This document shows positions 18,110 to 26,970 of a DNA stretch of 64,000 nt, piece after piece. The notes under the pieces were generated by a model. It worked only from the letters and a program-made list of their open reading frames with translations. It was not told the origin of the DNA and did not search any database. Source of the stretch: Mucilaginibacter phyllosphaerae (lineage in GTDB: Bacteria > Bacteroidota > Bacteroidia > Sphingobacteriales > Sphingobacteriaceae); NCBI RefSeq assembly GCF_004378255.1, contig NZ_SNQG01000007.1, positions 186,001 through 250,000 on the forward strand. The letters run 5' to 3'. Position 1 is the stretch's first letter. Every line of letters starts with the position of its first letter. The position numbers were made by a program, and so were the translations under genes.

Positions 18110-18880
18110 CTATTTTAACACTTCGCGTTGCCTTATAGCTTCATATAAAATAACCGCGGTTGATACCGATACGTTAAGCGATTCTATTTCACCAAACATC
18201 GGGATCTTGGCCAGATGGTCGCTGATGCGGATGATCTCGTTGCGGATACCATCTTCTTCAGAACCCATAATGATGGCCGTTGGCGCGGTATAATCCGGTT
18301 TATAAATATAGTCGTTGGTTTTTTCGGTACAGCAAACCAGTTGCAGGCCCGATTCCTGCAAAAACTTAACGGTTTGCATAAAGTTATCATGGCGGCAAAC
18401 CGGTATTTTATATAAGGCCCCTGCCGATGTTTTTATGGCATCCGGGTTTATCTGTGCCGAACCTTTTGCCGGAATAACAATAGCATGCACTCCGGCGCAT
18501 TCTGCCGTGCGGGCTATGGCGCCCATGTTGCGTACATCGGTAATATTATCCAGCACTAATATCAGGGGCACTTCGCCCCGTTCAAAAACCTCGGGAATAA
18601 TGTTCTCTATTTTTTGATAGATAATAGGCGAAATAAACGCAATGGCACCCTGATGATTTTTCATGGTGATGCGGTTTAACTTTTCTACCGGTACTTGCTG
18701 CGCTGTAATATGGTATTCGTTCAAAACCTCCTTCAGTTCGTTAAGTAACTGCCCGCCCAAACCGCGCTGCAGGTATAAAGCCTCAATTTCTTTACCGGCC
18801 AGTATTGCCTCAATTACTGCTCTGATACCAAAAACCATCTGGTTGCCTTCGCGTGGCGGTGGTTTAGAATTATATGCCAT
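18110..18880 (-). CDS. rlmB: 23S rRNA (guanosine-2'-O)-methyltransferase, SpoU family
   Basis: 256 residues from the ATG at 18880. RlmB methylates the 2'-OH of G2251 in 23S rRNA. N-terminal substrate-binding domain (QMVFGIRAVIEAILAGKEIEALYLQRG, about 14-40) with L30e-like fold, then the SPOUT knot: LDNITDVRNMGAIARTAECAGVHAIVIP, the AIIMGSEEDGIRNEII motif, and IPMFGEIESLNVSVSTAVILYEAIRQR. The alternative TTG at 18904 lacks support. Closest named family is RlmB; the plausible substrate is inferred from family. Confidence 0.93.
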   Translation of the reverse strand: MAYNSKPPPREGNQMVFGIRAVIEAILAGKEIEALYLQRGLGGQLLNELKEVLNEYHITAQQVPVEKLNRITMKNHQGAIAFISPIIYQKIENIIPEVFERGEVPLILVLDNITDVRNMGAIARTAECAGVHAIVIPAKGSAQINPDAIKTSAGALYKIPVCRHDNFMQTVKFLQESGLQLVCCTEKTNDYIYKPDYTAPTAIIMGSEEDGIRNEIIRISDHLAKIPMFGEIESLNVSVSTAVILYEAIRQREVLK

Positions 18881-19158
18881 TTCAACTAAAGTTATTTTCG
18901 CCAAAAGTAGCTATATTAACTCATTTTGCGGTTATTGAACTACATCGAACTTTAGACTTTTTATTTTAGTTAACAATTCTAAAAATTATACACAAATACT
19001 TCAACTTATTAATAATCAATACAACACAAGAATTTCATTTACGTTATTAACATTAGAGTGTTAATAGATATAAAAAATTATCTTAATGTCTATCATCACT
19101 TTAACTGGTTAAAAACAGTTATCAACCTGCCGCAAAATATTAGGAAACATATTTTATA

Positions 19159-19166
19159 TATTTTTG
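19159..19166 (+). promoter_or_regulatory. -7 promoter element (TATTTTTG) of dnaB
   Basis: TATTTTTG fits TAnnTTTG and ends 6 nt before the ATG at 19173, predicting a leaderless or nearly leaderless dnaB message. The 292-base gap 18881-19172 contains AT-rich sequence and no other gene-like feature. Confidence 0.45.
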
Positions 19167-19172
19167 TTCGTC

Positions 19173-20738
19173 ATGAATTTTGAGAACGATTCCCCTAATT
19201 ACAAGCAAAACACCGACCGGAGAAGCCGGATCACTAACCCACAATCTTACCTTGGGAATGGTAAGTTACAGCCCCAGGCTTTAGACCTTGAGGAGGCCGT
19301 ACTTGGTGCGCTGATGCTGGAAAAAGATGCCCTGTCATCTGTTATTGATGTATTGAAACCCGAGGTTTTTTACGAGGTTAAGCACCAAAAAATATTTGAT
19401 GCCATACGCATCCTTTTCGAGAAAACATCTCCTGTAGATATTCTTACTGTTACCGCACAGCTACGCCAGCAGGGCGAGCTGGAAATGATAGGCGGCGCAT
19501 ACTATATAACAGAGCTAACCAACCGCGTAGCATCTGCGGCCAACATTGAGTATCACTCGCGTATCATTATCCAAAAGTTTATTCAGCGCGAACTTATACG
19601 GATCTCGACCGATGTGATCAACTCTGCTTATGAAGATACCAGCGACGTACTGGAAATGCTGGATAAGGCTGAAAAAAACCTGTTTGAGATAGCCCAGAAC
19701 AACCTCCGCCGTGATTCGCGTAAGATGGATGACCTGGTGCACGAGGCTTTAAAAGATATTGAGGCGCTGAAAGATAAAAAAGACGGCTTAACGGGTGTTG
19801 CATCCGGTTTTACCGATCTGGACCGGATGACCTCGGGCTGGCAAAAATCAGATCTGGTAATTATAGCTGCCCGCCCCGCCATGGGTAAAACGGCCTTTGT
19901 ATTAAGCTGCGCCCGTAATGCCGCAGTTGATTTTGATAAACCGGTTGTGGTATTCTCGCTGGAGATGTCGTCTGTACAGTTGGTTAACCGTTTAATATCC
20001 GGCGAAACTGAAATAGAGCAGGAAAAGATCCGTAAAGGCACTTTAGAAGAATGGGAATGGCAGCAGATCCACTCTAAGATTGGCCGTTTAGAAGCTGCCC
20101 CTTTAATTATAGACGATACACCTTCGCTGAATATATTTGAATTCCGTGCCAAATGCCGCCGATTAAAATCGCAGCATGATATCCAGCTGATCATTATCGA
20201 TTACCTGCAGCTGATGCAGGGCAAGGCCGATGGTAAAGGCGGTGGTAACCGCGAACAGGAAATTGGCAGTATTTCCCGTGCCCTTAAAACGGTAGCTAAA
20301 GAGTTGAACGTACCTGTTATTGCACTATCGCAGTTAAGCCGTGCGGTAGAGAACAGGCCGGGTGGCTCTAAAAGGCCAATGCTATCAGATCTTCGTGAAT
20401 CGGGCTCTATCGAGCAGGATGCGGATATGGTATTGTTCCTTTACAGACCAGAATACTACGGTTTAGATGTGGATGAGGATAATAACCCTACCCAGGGCGT
20501 TGGTGAGGTGATCATCGCCAAACACCGTAACGGCGAAACCGGCCGCGTAAGATTAAAATTCGTAGGTAAATATGTAAAATTCCAGGATCTTGACCAGGGG
20601 ATGGACAGCTTTGGTGCGCCCGGTGCAGCAAATGCATTTGCCGGCCTAAGCCCCTCACAAGATTTTGACAGTAAGCCAAGCAACTTCATTATCCGCCCAT
20701 CCAGAATGGATGATATAGATGATGAGCCGCCTTTTTAA
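19173..20738 (+). CDS. dnaB: Replicative DNA helicase
   Basis: 521 residues. Hexameric 5'-3' helicase that opens the replication fork. N-terminal DnaB domain about 34-140 (ALDLEEAVLGALMLEKDALSSV). RecA-like ATPase core with Walker A ARPAMGKT (233-240), EMSS (H1a), Walker B IQLIIIDYLQLM, ALSQLSRAVE (arginine-finger region) and RPMLSDLRESGSIEQDADMVLFLYRP. C-terminal 55 residues (FVGKYVKFQDLDQGMD...) are Gly/Ser/Asp-rich and look disordered; such tails are usual in Bacteroidota. A TTG nine bases upstream of the ATG overlaps the -7 box and was not used. No intein. Confidence 0.98.
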   Translation: MNFENDSPNYKQNTDRRSRITNPQSYLGNGKLQPQALDLEEAVLGALMLEKDALSSVIDVLKPEVFYEVKHQKIFDAIRILFEKTSPVDILTVTAQLRQQGELEMIGGAYYITELTNRVASAANIEYHSRIIIQKFIQRELIRISTDVINSAYEDTSDVLEMLDKAEKNLFEIAQNNLRRDSRKMDDLVHEALKDIEALKDKKDGLTGVASGFTDLDRMTSGWQKSDLVIIAARPAMGKTAFVLSCARNAAVDFDKPVVVFSLEMSSVQLVNRLISGETEIEQEKIRKGTLEEWEWQQIHSKIGRLEAAPLIIDDTPSLNIFEFRAKCRRLKSQHDIQLIIIDYLQLMQGKADGKGGGNREQEIGSISRALKTVAKELNVPVIALSQLSRAVENRPGGSKRPMLSDLRESGSIEQDADMVLFLYRPEYYGLDVDEDNNPTQGVGEVIIAKHRNGETGRVRLKFVGKYVKFQDLDQGMDSFGAPGAANAFAGLSPSQDFDSKPSNFIIRPSRMDDIDDEPPF

Positions 20739-20770
20739 AAGACACAGGATATTAAGACCCTAAGAACAAA

Positions 20771-20803
20771 GATAAAAGCCGTTTCATTTAAACGGCCTTT
20801 ATC
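20771..20803. terminator. Bidirectional terminator between dnaB and the TPR gene
   Basis: 14-bp arms (20771-20784 and 20790-20803, one mismatch that is G.U on the minus strand) with 5-nt loop, between convergent stops at 20738 and 20846. Confidence 0.75.
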
Positions 20804-20845
20804 TTATCTGTCCTGACTGTTGATTCTTACTATCTTAATGCTCTC

Positions 20846-21190
20846 CTAATAATCCTCGTCATCATCTTCCTCAAAGCCTTTGGCAGAGCGGTAAACAGAC
20901 TGCAATTCGCTAAAAGCGTGCATATCGCGCTTGCTTTTGGTTATTTCCATGCCCTTTTCGTAGGTGGTAATTGCGTCGTCTTTACGGTTAAGGGCTTCAT
21001 ATAATTTACCCAGGTGATAATAAGTACCGGTGTAACCCGGGTGGTTATTTACCAGGTCCTCATAATAGCTCAACGCTTTATCTGTATCGTTAAGTCGCAG
21101 GTATTCAGTAGCCAGCGCATATTTTAAAAACTCATCTTCGGGCTCGTTCTGTAAAAACGCCAACAGCTTATCTAATCTGCTTGTATCCAT
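20846..21190 (-). CDS. Small TPR-repeat protein
   Basis: 114 residues. About three tetratricopeptide units: EDEFLKYALATEYLRLNDTDKALSYYEDLVNNHPGYTGTYYHLGKLYEALNRKDDAITTYEKGMEITKSKRDMHAFSELQ follows the W/L-G-Y-A-P spacing of TPRs. No signal peptide, so cytoplasmic; ends in an acidic tail (EEDDDEDY). Acts presumably as an adaptor for protein-protein contacts; partner unknown. Divergent from etfB. Confidence 0.85.
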   Translation of the reverse strand: MDTSRLDKLLAFLQNEPEDEFLKYALATEYLRLNDTDKALSYYEDLVNNHPGYTGTYYHLGKLYEALNRKDDAITTYEKGMEITKSKRDMHAFSELQSVYRSAKGFEEDDDEDY

Positions 21191-21212
21191 TTTAAACTCT
21201 CTCTTTTTTAAC

Positions 21213-21220
21213 TAAATTTG
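21213..21220 (+). promoter_or_regulatory. Possible -7 element (TAAATTTG) for etfB
   Basis: TAAATTTG lies 48 nt before the etfB ATG in the divergent gap; no TTG was seen at the proper distance upstream. Confidence 0.3.
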
Positions 21221-21268
21221 TGGTGTCCTTTAAATTACAAATACCTGTAAAAACATAAACCAATTATA

Positions 21269-22009
21269 ATGAGTAAAATACTGGTAGGTATCAGCAATGT
21301 TCCGGATACCACTACAAAAATAACTTTTACAGATAACAACACCCAATTTAATACAAACGGTGTACAGTTCATTTTAAACCCTTATGATGAAATAGCCCTG
21401 GCACGCGCTATCGAACTAACAGATGGCGGCAAGGGCAGCGTAACCGTTATTAATGTTGGCGAAGCCAATACCGAAGCCACCATCCGTAAGGCGCTGGCTA
21501 TTGGTGCCACCGATGCCGTGCGTATCAATGCCAAAGCACACGATGCCTGGTATGTGGCTTATCAGATTGCTGAATATGCCAAGGCAAACCCGTTTGACCT
21601 GATCCTGACCGGCCGCGAATCGATCGATTACAATGGCTCTAAAGTTGCCGGCATGCTGGGCGAATTGCTTGATATTCCGTCGGTATCCATCATTAAAAAA
21701 CTGGATGCTACCGAAACTGAAGCTACTGTTGAGCGGGAGATAGAAGGTGGTAAAGAAGTACTGACTGTCCCATTCCCATTTGTGGCCGGTTGTGCCGAGG
21801 GTGTGGCCGAGCCTAAAATACCCAATATGCGCGGTATTATGGGTGCGCGTACCAAACCATTAAATGTGGTTGAACCGGTTGAAGTGGAAACTTTATCAGA
21901 GATCATCAGTTATGAAACCCCTGCCCCGCGCGGACAGGTAAATTTGATTTCGGCAGATGATACCGCTAAACTGGTTAACCTGTTGCATACCGAGGCAAAA
22001 GTTATATAA
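21269..22009 (+). CDS. etfB: Electron transfer flavoprotein beta subunit
   Basis: 246 residues. Small ETF subunit that binds AMP and joins EtfA to carry electrons from acyl-CoA dehydrogenases. MSKILVGISNVPDTTTKITF at the N-terminus, NPYDEIALARAIELTDGG (about 38-55), IRKALAIGATDAVRI, LTGRESIDYNGSKVAGMLGELLDIPSVSII and the family signature VPFPFVAGCAEGVAEPKIPNMRGIMGARTKPL (about 165-196). The following etfA starts 28 bases after the stop, so the pair is one operon. Length and motifs are those of canonical EtfB. Confidence 0.97.
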   Translation: MSKILVGISNVPDTTTKITFTDNNTQFNTNGVQFILNPYDEIALARAIELTDGGKGSVTVINVGEANTEATIRKALAIGATDAVRINAKAHDAWYVAYQIAEYAKANPFDLILTGRESIDYNGSKVAGMLGELLDIPSVSIIKKLDATETEATVEREIEGGKEVLTVPFPFVAGCAEGVAEPKIPNMRGIMGARTKPLNVVEPVEVETLSEIISYETPAPRGQVNLISADDTAKLVNLLHTEAKVI

Positions 22010-22037
22010 TTAAGGTTTTAACGATTAACATTATAAT

Positions 22038-23015
22038 ATGTCAGTTTTAATATATGCGGAAAATGCGGACGGCAAATTCAAAAAATCAACTTTTGAAGCT
22101 GTATCCTATGCCAAAGCAATAGCCGCCCAAAATAACACCAGCCTTATCGCCATATCTATTGGGGATGTTGCCAAAGATGACCTGGCCGCATTAGGTAAAT
22201 ATGGTGCCGAAAAAGTTTTAAATGTAAGTAACGATAAACTAAAGAATTTTTTGAACCAGGCTTATGCATCGGTTATTGCCGAGGCTGCTAAAGCCAATGG
22301 TGCAGATGTGGTGGTGCTATCAAACTCTTTTAGTGGCCGCGGCCTTGCCCCCCGTTTGGGTGTTAAACTGCAAGCCGGTGTTGCCGATGGCGCAGTGGCA
22401 CTGCCTGTGCAGGATGGCGGCAAGTTTACGGTTAAAAAAACGGCCTTTTCCGGCAAAGCCTTTGCCGTGGTTGAGCTGACTTCTGTTAACAAGGTTATTG
22501 CACTTACGCCAAATTCCTATAAAGTGGTTGAAAGCGGCGCTGAAGCACCTGTAGAAGATTTTACTACAGAAGCAAAAGCGTCTGATTTTAAAGAAATGAT
22601 CAAAGACATCCTTCGTTCTACAGACAAGGTATCTTTGCCGGATGCCGAGATCGTGGTATCTGCCGGCCGTGGCTTAAAAGGGCCCGAGAACTGGGGAATG
22701 GTTGAAGAACTGGCCGACCTGTTAGGTGCTGCTACAGCCTGCTCAAAGCCGGTATCTGACGCCGGATGGCGCCCGCATAGCGAACACGTTGGCCAAACGG
22801 GAATAGCCGTAAGCCCTAATTTATATATTGCTATAGGCATTTCTGGCGCTATACAGCACCTGGCCGGTATCAGTTCATCAAAAGTTATTGTTGTGATAAA
22901 CAAAGATGCCGAAGCGCCGTTCTTTAAAGTAGCAGATTATGGCATTGTTGGCGATGCATTTGAAGTATTGCCAAAATTAATTGCCGCAGTAAAAGAATAC
23001 AAAGCATCAGCTTAA
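22038..23015 (+). CDS. etfA: Electron transfer flavoprotein alpha subunit
   Basis: 325 residues. Carries FAD and, with EtfB, delivers electrons to ETF-quinone oxidoreductase. The N-terminal ETF domain has SAKGLAPRL-like SFSGRGLAPRLGVKLQAGVADGAVAL (about 95-120). The C-terminal FAD domain shows VVSAGRGLKGPENWGMVEELADLLGAATACSKPVSDAGWRPHSEHVGQTGIAVSPNLYIAIGISGAIQHLAGI (about 210-275), which includes the conserved R-x(3)-D-x-G-W and VGQTG motifs. Ends 19-34 bases before the bifunctional nuclease gene, probably co-transcribed. Confidence 0.97.
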   Translation: MSVLIYAENADGKFKKSTFEAVSYAKAIAAQNNTSLIAISIGDVAKDDLAALGKYGAEKVLNVSNDKLKNFLNQAYASVIAEAAKANGADVVVLSNSFSGRGLAPRLGVKLQAGVADGAVALPVQDGGKFTVKKTAFSGKAFAVVELTSVNKVIALTPNSYKVVESGAEAPVEDFTTEAKASDFKEMIKDILRSTDKVSLPDAEIVVSAGRGLKGPENWGMVEELADLLGAATACSKPVSDAGWRPHSEHVGQTGIAVSPNLYIAIGISGAIQHLAGISSSKVIVVINKDAEAPFFKVADYGIVGDAFEVLPKLIAAVKEYKASA

Positions 23016-23048
23016 AACATATAATATATCGCCGTGATGGGGAATGAC

Positions 23049-23648
23049 ATGAAAAAGATCAAGCTGGATATTGTAGGATTATCTTACAGCCAAACACAAT
23101 CCGGCGCTTATGCTTTGGTATTGGGCGAGGTAAGCGGCCGGCGCAGGCTGCCTATTATTATAGGTAGTTTTGAGGCGCAGGCCATAGCCATAGAGATAGA
23201 AAAAATGACGCCAAGCCGCCCACTAACCCACGATTTGTTTAAAAGTTTGGGGCAGGCATTTAATATTACCGTGCAGGAGGTTATTATTTACAACCTGGTT
23301 GACGGGATCTTTTACTCCAAACTGATTTGCTACGACGGCAAAAAAACTGTAGAGATAGATGCGCGCACCTCAGATGCTATTGCCGTATCCGTAAGGTTTG
23401 AGTGCCCGATCTATACTTATGAGTTTATCCTTTCTACGGCGGGTATTGTGATAGAGGGCAACGATTTTGTTTACCTGGAAAACATTAACGAAACACCCGA
23501 AGAGAAAACGCATTCATCGGCAGCGGGTAGTTTTACATCCTTAAGCGAGGATGAATTAAAAACCAGGTTACAGCAGGCACTCGCCGAAGAAGCTTATGAA
23601 AAAGCAGCTAAGATCAGAGATGAATTAAACAAGCGCAAATCATCCTGA
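23049..23648 (+). CDS. Bifunctional nuclease-family protein (DUF151) with C-terminal UVR motif
   Basis: 199 residues from the ATG at 23049; a GTG at 23034 and an ATG at 23037 are also possible. DUF151/BFN domain residues 1-130: KIKLDIVGLSYSQTQSGAYALVLGE, RRRLPIIIGSFEAQAIAIEIEK, RPLTHDLFKSLGQAFN, DARTSDAIAVSVRFECPIYTYE. A UvrB/C-type UVR motif at the end (DELKTRLQQALAEEAYEKAAKIRDELNKR, about 165-195) is the usual Bacteroidota arrangement. BFN relatives have DNase/RNase activity. Third gene after etfBA (34 bases). The cellular role here is unknown. Confidence 0.9.
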   Translation: MKKIKLDIVGLSYSQTQSGAYALVLGEVSGRRRLPIIIGSFEAQAIAIEIEKMTPSRPLTHDLFKSLGQAFNITVQEVIIYNLVDGIFYSKLICYDGKKTVEIDARTSDAIAVSVRFECPIYTYEFILSTAGIVIEGNDFVYLENINETPEEKTHSSAAGSFTSLSEDELKTRLQQALAEEAYEKAAKIRDELNKRKSS

Positions 23649-23677
23649 CCGGATAAATTCATGAGATAATATTTAAC

Positions 23678-23712
23678 AAAAAACGGAATAAGCTAATTAT
23701 TCCGTTTTTTTT
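23678..23712 (+). terminator. Terminator after the etfBA-BFN operon
   Basis: AAAAAACGGAATAA (23678-23691) and TTATTCCGTTTTTT (from 23697) form a 14-bp stem with a run of eight T at 23705-23712. Confidence 0.85.
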
Positions 23713-23801
23713 GAACTGGATTTTGCAGTTTCCCCATATCGCTTTATTTCACTATTTTCAGCCTTTATTTTTTAACTATTAATTGTTTAAACCAGTGCTG
23801 T

Positions 23802-25061
23802 ATGAATATTAAGTTTCGCTTAATACTGATGAATTTTATGCAATTTTTTATATGGGGGGCCTGGCTACTCACCATTGGTGCATACTGGTTTCAAAATAAA
23901 CAATGGTCGGCCACCAACTTTGCTGCAATTTTTTCAACCATGGGCATTGCATCTATCTTCACCCCGGCCATTTCGGGTATAATTTCAGACAGATTTATTA
24001 ATGCCGAAAAGTTATACGGCATCATGCACATACTGGGTGCTGTAACTTTATTTTGTTTACCACTGGTAGAAAATCCGGTTACATTTTTTTGGGTATTACT
24101 GCTTAACATGATGTTTTACATGCCTACCCTATCCTTATCAATTACCGTGGCGTATTCTGCATTAAAAAACAGCAACATTGATATTGTTAAAGAGTACCCG
24201 CCTATTCGTATATGGGGAACAATAGGCTTTATTGTAGCCTTGTGGACGGTAAGCTTAACACATAACGAAACTTCATCAAATCAATTTTATATCGCATCGG
24301 CAGTATCCCTTTGTTTGGGTGTTTATGCCTTTACGCTGCCTAAATGCAGGCCTTTCGCCGTGCGCACGGGTAATAAATCATTCACCAACCTGTTAGGCTT
24401 AAATGCATTTGCCCTTTTTAAAACGCCAAGATTTGCCATCTTCTTCGCATTCTCGTTACTGTTGGGTGCAGCCTTACAGTTAACCAATGCCTATGGCGAT
24501 ACCTACATTCACGATTTTGCCAAGGTTGCTGCTTATAAAAACCTGGTGCCTGTGCGGTACCCGGCTATCATTATGTCTATCTCACAGATATCCGAAACCT
24601 TGTTTATTTTGGCTATCCCTTTCTTTCTGCGCAGATTCGGGATCAAATATGTAATGTTATTTAGCATGCTGGCCTGGGTGCTGCGTTTTGGCCTTTTTGC
24701 CTTTGGCGACCCTGCCAACGGCCTTTGGATGATCGTATTATCGTGCATCGTTTATGGTATGGCCTTCGATTTCTTTAACATCTCGGGCTCATTATTTGTT
24801 GAAACACAAACCACGCCAGAGATAAGGGGCAGCGCACAGGGTTTGTTTATGATGATGGTGAACGGTTTTGGTGCTTTGTTTGGCAGCTTTGCAAGCGGTT
24901 ACATTATTGATAAATATTTTACCCTGGCAGACCATAGTAAGAACTGGCATGGCATCTGGCTAACCTTTGCAGGCTACGCCCTGGCTATTGCTATTGTGTT
25001 TCCCTTTATATTTAAGTACAAACATAATGCTGCGTTAAAACAAGCTATAGAGAACGCTTAA
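23802..25061 (+). CDS. Nucleoside:H+ symporter, NupG-type MFS permease
   Basis: 419 residues, twelve predicted membrane helices. NupG/XapB-like: MNIKFRLILMNFMQFFIWGAWLLTIGAYWF, WSATNFAAIFSTMGIASIFTPAISGIISDRF (between TM1-3), YPPIRIWGTIGFIVALW, and FVETQTTPEIRGSAQGLFMMMVNGFGALFGSFASGYI in the C-terminal half. Imports purine or pyrimidine nucleosides across the inner membrane. Gap of 153 bases from the preceding terminator; the DUF3667 gene follows after 18 bases on the same strand. Confidence 0.88.
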   Translation: MNIKFRLILMNFMQFFIWGAWLLTIGAYWFQNKQWSATNFAAIFSTMGIASIFTPAISGIISDRFINAEKLYGIMHILGAVTLFCLPLVENPVTFFWVLLLNMMFYMPTLSLSITVAYSALKNSNIDIVKEYPPIRIWGTIGFIVALWTVSLTHNETSSNQFYIASAVSLCLGVYAFTLPKCRPFAVRTGNKSFTNLLGLNAFALFKTPRFAIFFAFSLLLGAALQLTNAYGDTYIHDFAKVAAYKNLVPVRYPAIIMSISQISETLFILAIPFFLRRFGIKYVMLFSMLAWVLRFGLFAFGDPANGLWMIVLSCIVYGMAFDFFNISGSLFVETQTTPEIRGSAQGLFMMMVNGFGALFGSFASGYIIDKYFTLADHSKNWHGIWLTFAGYALAIAIVFPFIFKYKHNAALKQAIENA

Positions 25062-25079
25062 TACACCTAACCCTAAACC

Positions 25080-26189
25080 ATGAAAAAGCATTACCGTATA
25101 GAGAACGATTGCCTCAATTGCGGGACTATATTAGCAGGTAAATTTTGCCACAACTGCGGGCAGGAAAACCTGGAGATGAAAGAAAGCTTTGGCCACATGC
25201 TCAACCATGCCGTAAGCGATTACTTCCATTTCGATTATCAGTTTTTTCATACACTTAGGCCGCTTTTTTTAAAGCCCGGCCATCTTACCACTGAATATCT
25301 TGCCGGCCGCCGTGCGCAATATCTGCACCCTGTTAAAATGTATATTTTTATAAGTTTGGTGTTTTTTGTGTTCTTTTTAAGCGGAAGTAATCATAACGCA
25401 AAAAGCGGCAAACAGGAACATGCTAAAGAAACAACATCTACAGATACTGTAAAAAAGAATATCGGAAAGGCTATTAATGCAGACAAAAATTTAACTAAAG
25501 AACAAAAAAAGGTTTTAGCAGAAAAAGTAGATGCCTGGATACCCGATAAAATTGCCAAAGAAATAGAACATGATAGAAATAAAGATAAGGCCCAACTGAA
25601 GGTAGATAATGATGACGGCGGTGGTTTTGTAGTATATGGCGATGATAAGCTAAATAAATTTAAAAACTATGATGCATATCTTGCCGACCAGCAAAAGCTA
25701 CCCGAAGCTAAACGGGATAATTTTATTTGGAGATATATTACAAAAAAAGGCTTTGATTGGAAAAACCAGGGTAAAAATGCTAAAGAGGTTTTATTTGAAG
25801 GACTGAAGCATAATGCACCAAAGGTGATGTTTTTGCTTTTACCCCTGTTTGCCCTGATATTAAAAGTGGCATTCTGGAAAAATCACAAACTTTATGTAGA
25901 GCACATCATCTATGCTATCCACCTGCATTGTTTTTTATTTTTGTTTTTAACCATTACCATACTGGTTAAAATAATTATACCCGATAACTGGGAAACCCTG
26001 ATCAGCATCATACAGGCCGCAGCAACCCTTAGTATTATTTGGTATATCTACCGGTCTTTACGTTTGGTTTATAACCGTACACGCTGGCGCACGGTTAGTA
26101 AAATGGTTGGTGTGTCGTTTATGTATTCTATGGTGTTTGGCCTGTCGGTATTTATAATATTAGTTATAACAGCTTTAACATCAGTATAA
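25080..26189 (+). CDS. DUF3667 membrane protein with N-terminal zinc ribbon
   Basis: 369 residues. N-terminal C-x2-C...C-x2-C zinc ribbon (CLNCGTILAGKFCHNCGQ, residues 11-28), then the DUF3667 core (SFGHMLNHAVSDYFHFDYQFFHTLRPLFLKPGHLTTEYLAGRRAQYLHPVKMYIFISLVFFVFFLSG, about 36-102). A charged Lys/Asp loop of about 140 residues is followed by four hydrophobic segments (about 250-369). Inner-membrane protein of unknown function, common in Bacteroidota. Likely co-transcribed with the nucleoside permease; that does not by itself indicate a joint role. Confidence 0.88.
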   Translation: MKKHYRIENDCLNCGTILAGKFCHNCGQENLEMKESFGHMLNHAVSDYFHFDYQFFHTLRPLFLKPGHLTTEYLAGRRAQYLHPVKMYIFISLVFFVFFLSGSNHNAKSGKQEHAKETTSTDTVKKNIGKAINADKNLTKEQKKVLAEKVDAWIPDKIAKEIEHDRNKDKAQLKVDNDDGGGFVVYGDDKLNKFKNYDAYLADQQKLPEAKRDNFIWRYITKKGFDWKNQGKNAKEVLFEGLKHNAPKVMFLLLPLFALILKVAFWKNHKLYVEHIIYAIHLHCFLFLFLTITILVKIIIPDNWETLISIIQAAATLSIIWYIYRSLRLVYNRTRWRTVSKMVGVSFMYSMVFGLSVFIILVITALTSV

Positions 26190-26195
26190 AACGCA

Positions 26196-26246
26196 TTAAA
26201 ACAACAAGGCCTGCAAATTTACATGGCAGGCCTTGTTGTTTTAATG
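26196..26246. terminator. 20-bp perfect bidirectional terminator
   Basis: Arms 26196-26215 and 26227-26246, loop AAATTTACATG, between the convergent DUF3667 and barrel genes; ends in TTTTAAT both ways. Confidence 0.9.
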
Positions 26247-26254
26247 TTTAGCTA

Positions 26255-26857
26255 TTATAAAAAAGCGTAACCTAAACTCAGGTTAAATAAGCTTACGCGG
26301 GTTTTGTAATTTGTAGAGCCGTCATAATAATTCTGTTTAGATAAGCCTGCCTCATAACGTAAATCAATTGAAAATTTACGGATATCTACGCCGGCACCTG
26401 CCGTAATAGCAAAATTCGAATCTTTGTAATCAAAACGGGAAGCGCTTGCAACCGCCGTACCAAAGTTATTATCTTTATTAATGGCAAATGATAATAGCGG
26501 GCCGGCATAAAACCTGCCGCCTAAACCAAATGCACCAATTTTACCACCTAAAAGCAAGGGTACATCAATACTTGTGAATTTTGCAGAACCAATTTTTACG
26601 TTGCTGTTATTGATATCAACATTTTTGCTGGTGATATACAACTCCGGCTGGAAATTAAAACCTAAAGCGCCAAATCTGGCCCAAAAACCACCCAGATAAC
26701 CCGCACGGTTATCGCTGCTGAAAGTACCGTTTGAGTTTGATAAGCTTGATAAATTTACACCTCCCTTAACACCAAATTGCACTTTGGGGAGTATTTGTGC
26801 CTGGGTTGCTGTAGCTGCGGCTATAAATAAGCCAAACGCAAGTATTAGTTTTTTCAT
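26255..26857 (-). CDS. Outer-membrane beta-barrel protein (PorT-like)
   Basis: 200 residues. Signal peptide MKKLILAFGLFIAAATATQA. The mature part is an alternating beta-strand pattern with ends such as GGVNLSSLSNSNG, GYLGGFWARFGALGFNFQPELYITSK, FTSIDVPLLLGGKIGAFGLGGRFYAGPLLS, AITAGAGVDIRKFSIDLRYEAGL and final VSLFNLSLGYAFL. This is the small outer membrane beta-barrel family 13/PorT-type. Role unknown; predicted in the outer membrane. TolC-type gene upstream is 113 bases away. Confidence 0.85.
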   Translation of the reverse strand: MKKLILAFGLFIAAATATQAQILPKVQFGVKGGVNLSSLSNSNGTFSSDNRAGYLGGFWARFGALGFNFQPELYITSKNVDINNSNVKIGSAKFTSIDVPLLLGGKIGAFGLGGRFYAGPLLSFAINKDNNFGTAVASASRFDYKDSNFAITAGAGVDIRKFSIDLRYEAGLSKQNYYDGSTNYKTRVSLFNLSLGYAFL

Positions 26858-26910
26858 GGTTTAATGATTTTTACCTTTAAACGTGCTAAGTTAACATTTG
26901 TTTTAAAAGC

Positions 26911-26947
26911 AAATATCCAGCTGCCCTGTTTATGGCGCCGGATATTT
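26911..26947 (-). terminator. Weak hairpin after the TolC-type gene
   Basis: AAATATCC (26911-26918) pairs with GGATATTT (26940-26947), followed on the minus strand by GCTTTTAAAAC. Might end the ATPase-TolC transcript. Confidence 0.35.
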
Positions 26948-26970
26948 GGGCATTACAAATGCATAGCAAT

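Noticed and set aside
18905-19172. Possible replication origin before dnaB
   Set aside because: AT-rich but no DnaA boxes (TTATNCACA) in an array were seen, and dnaA/dnaN are not nearby. TTATACACAA-like text at about 18984 is a single copy.
19628-20194. 188-residue antisense frame inside dnaB
   Set aside because: Ser-rich shadow of the dnaB codons; dnaB is secure on the other strand.
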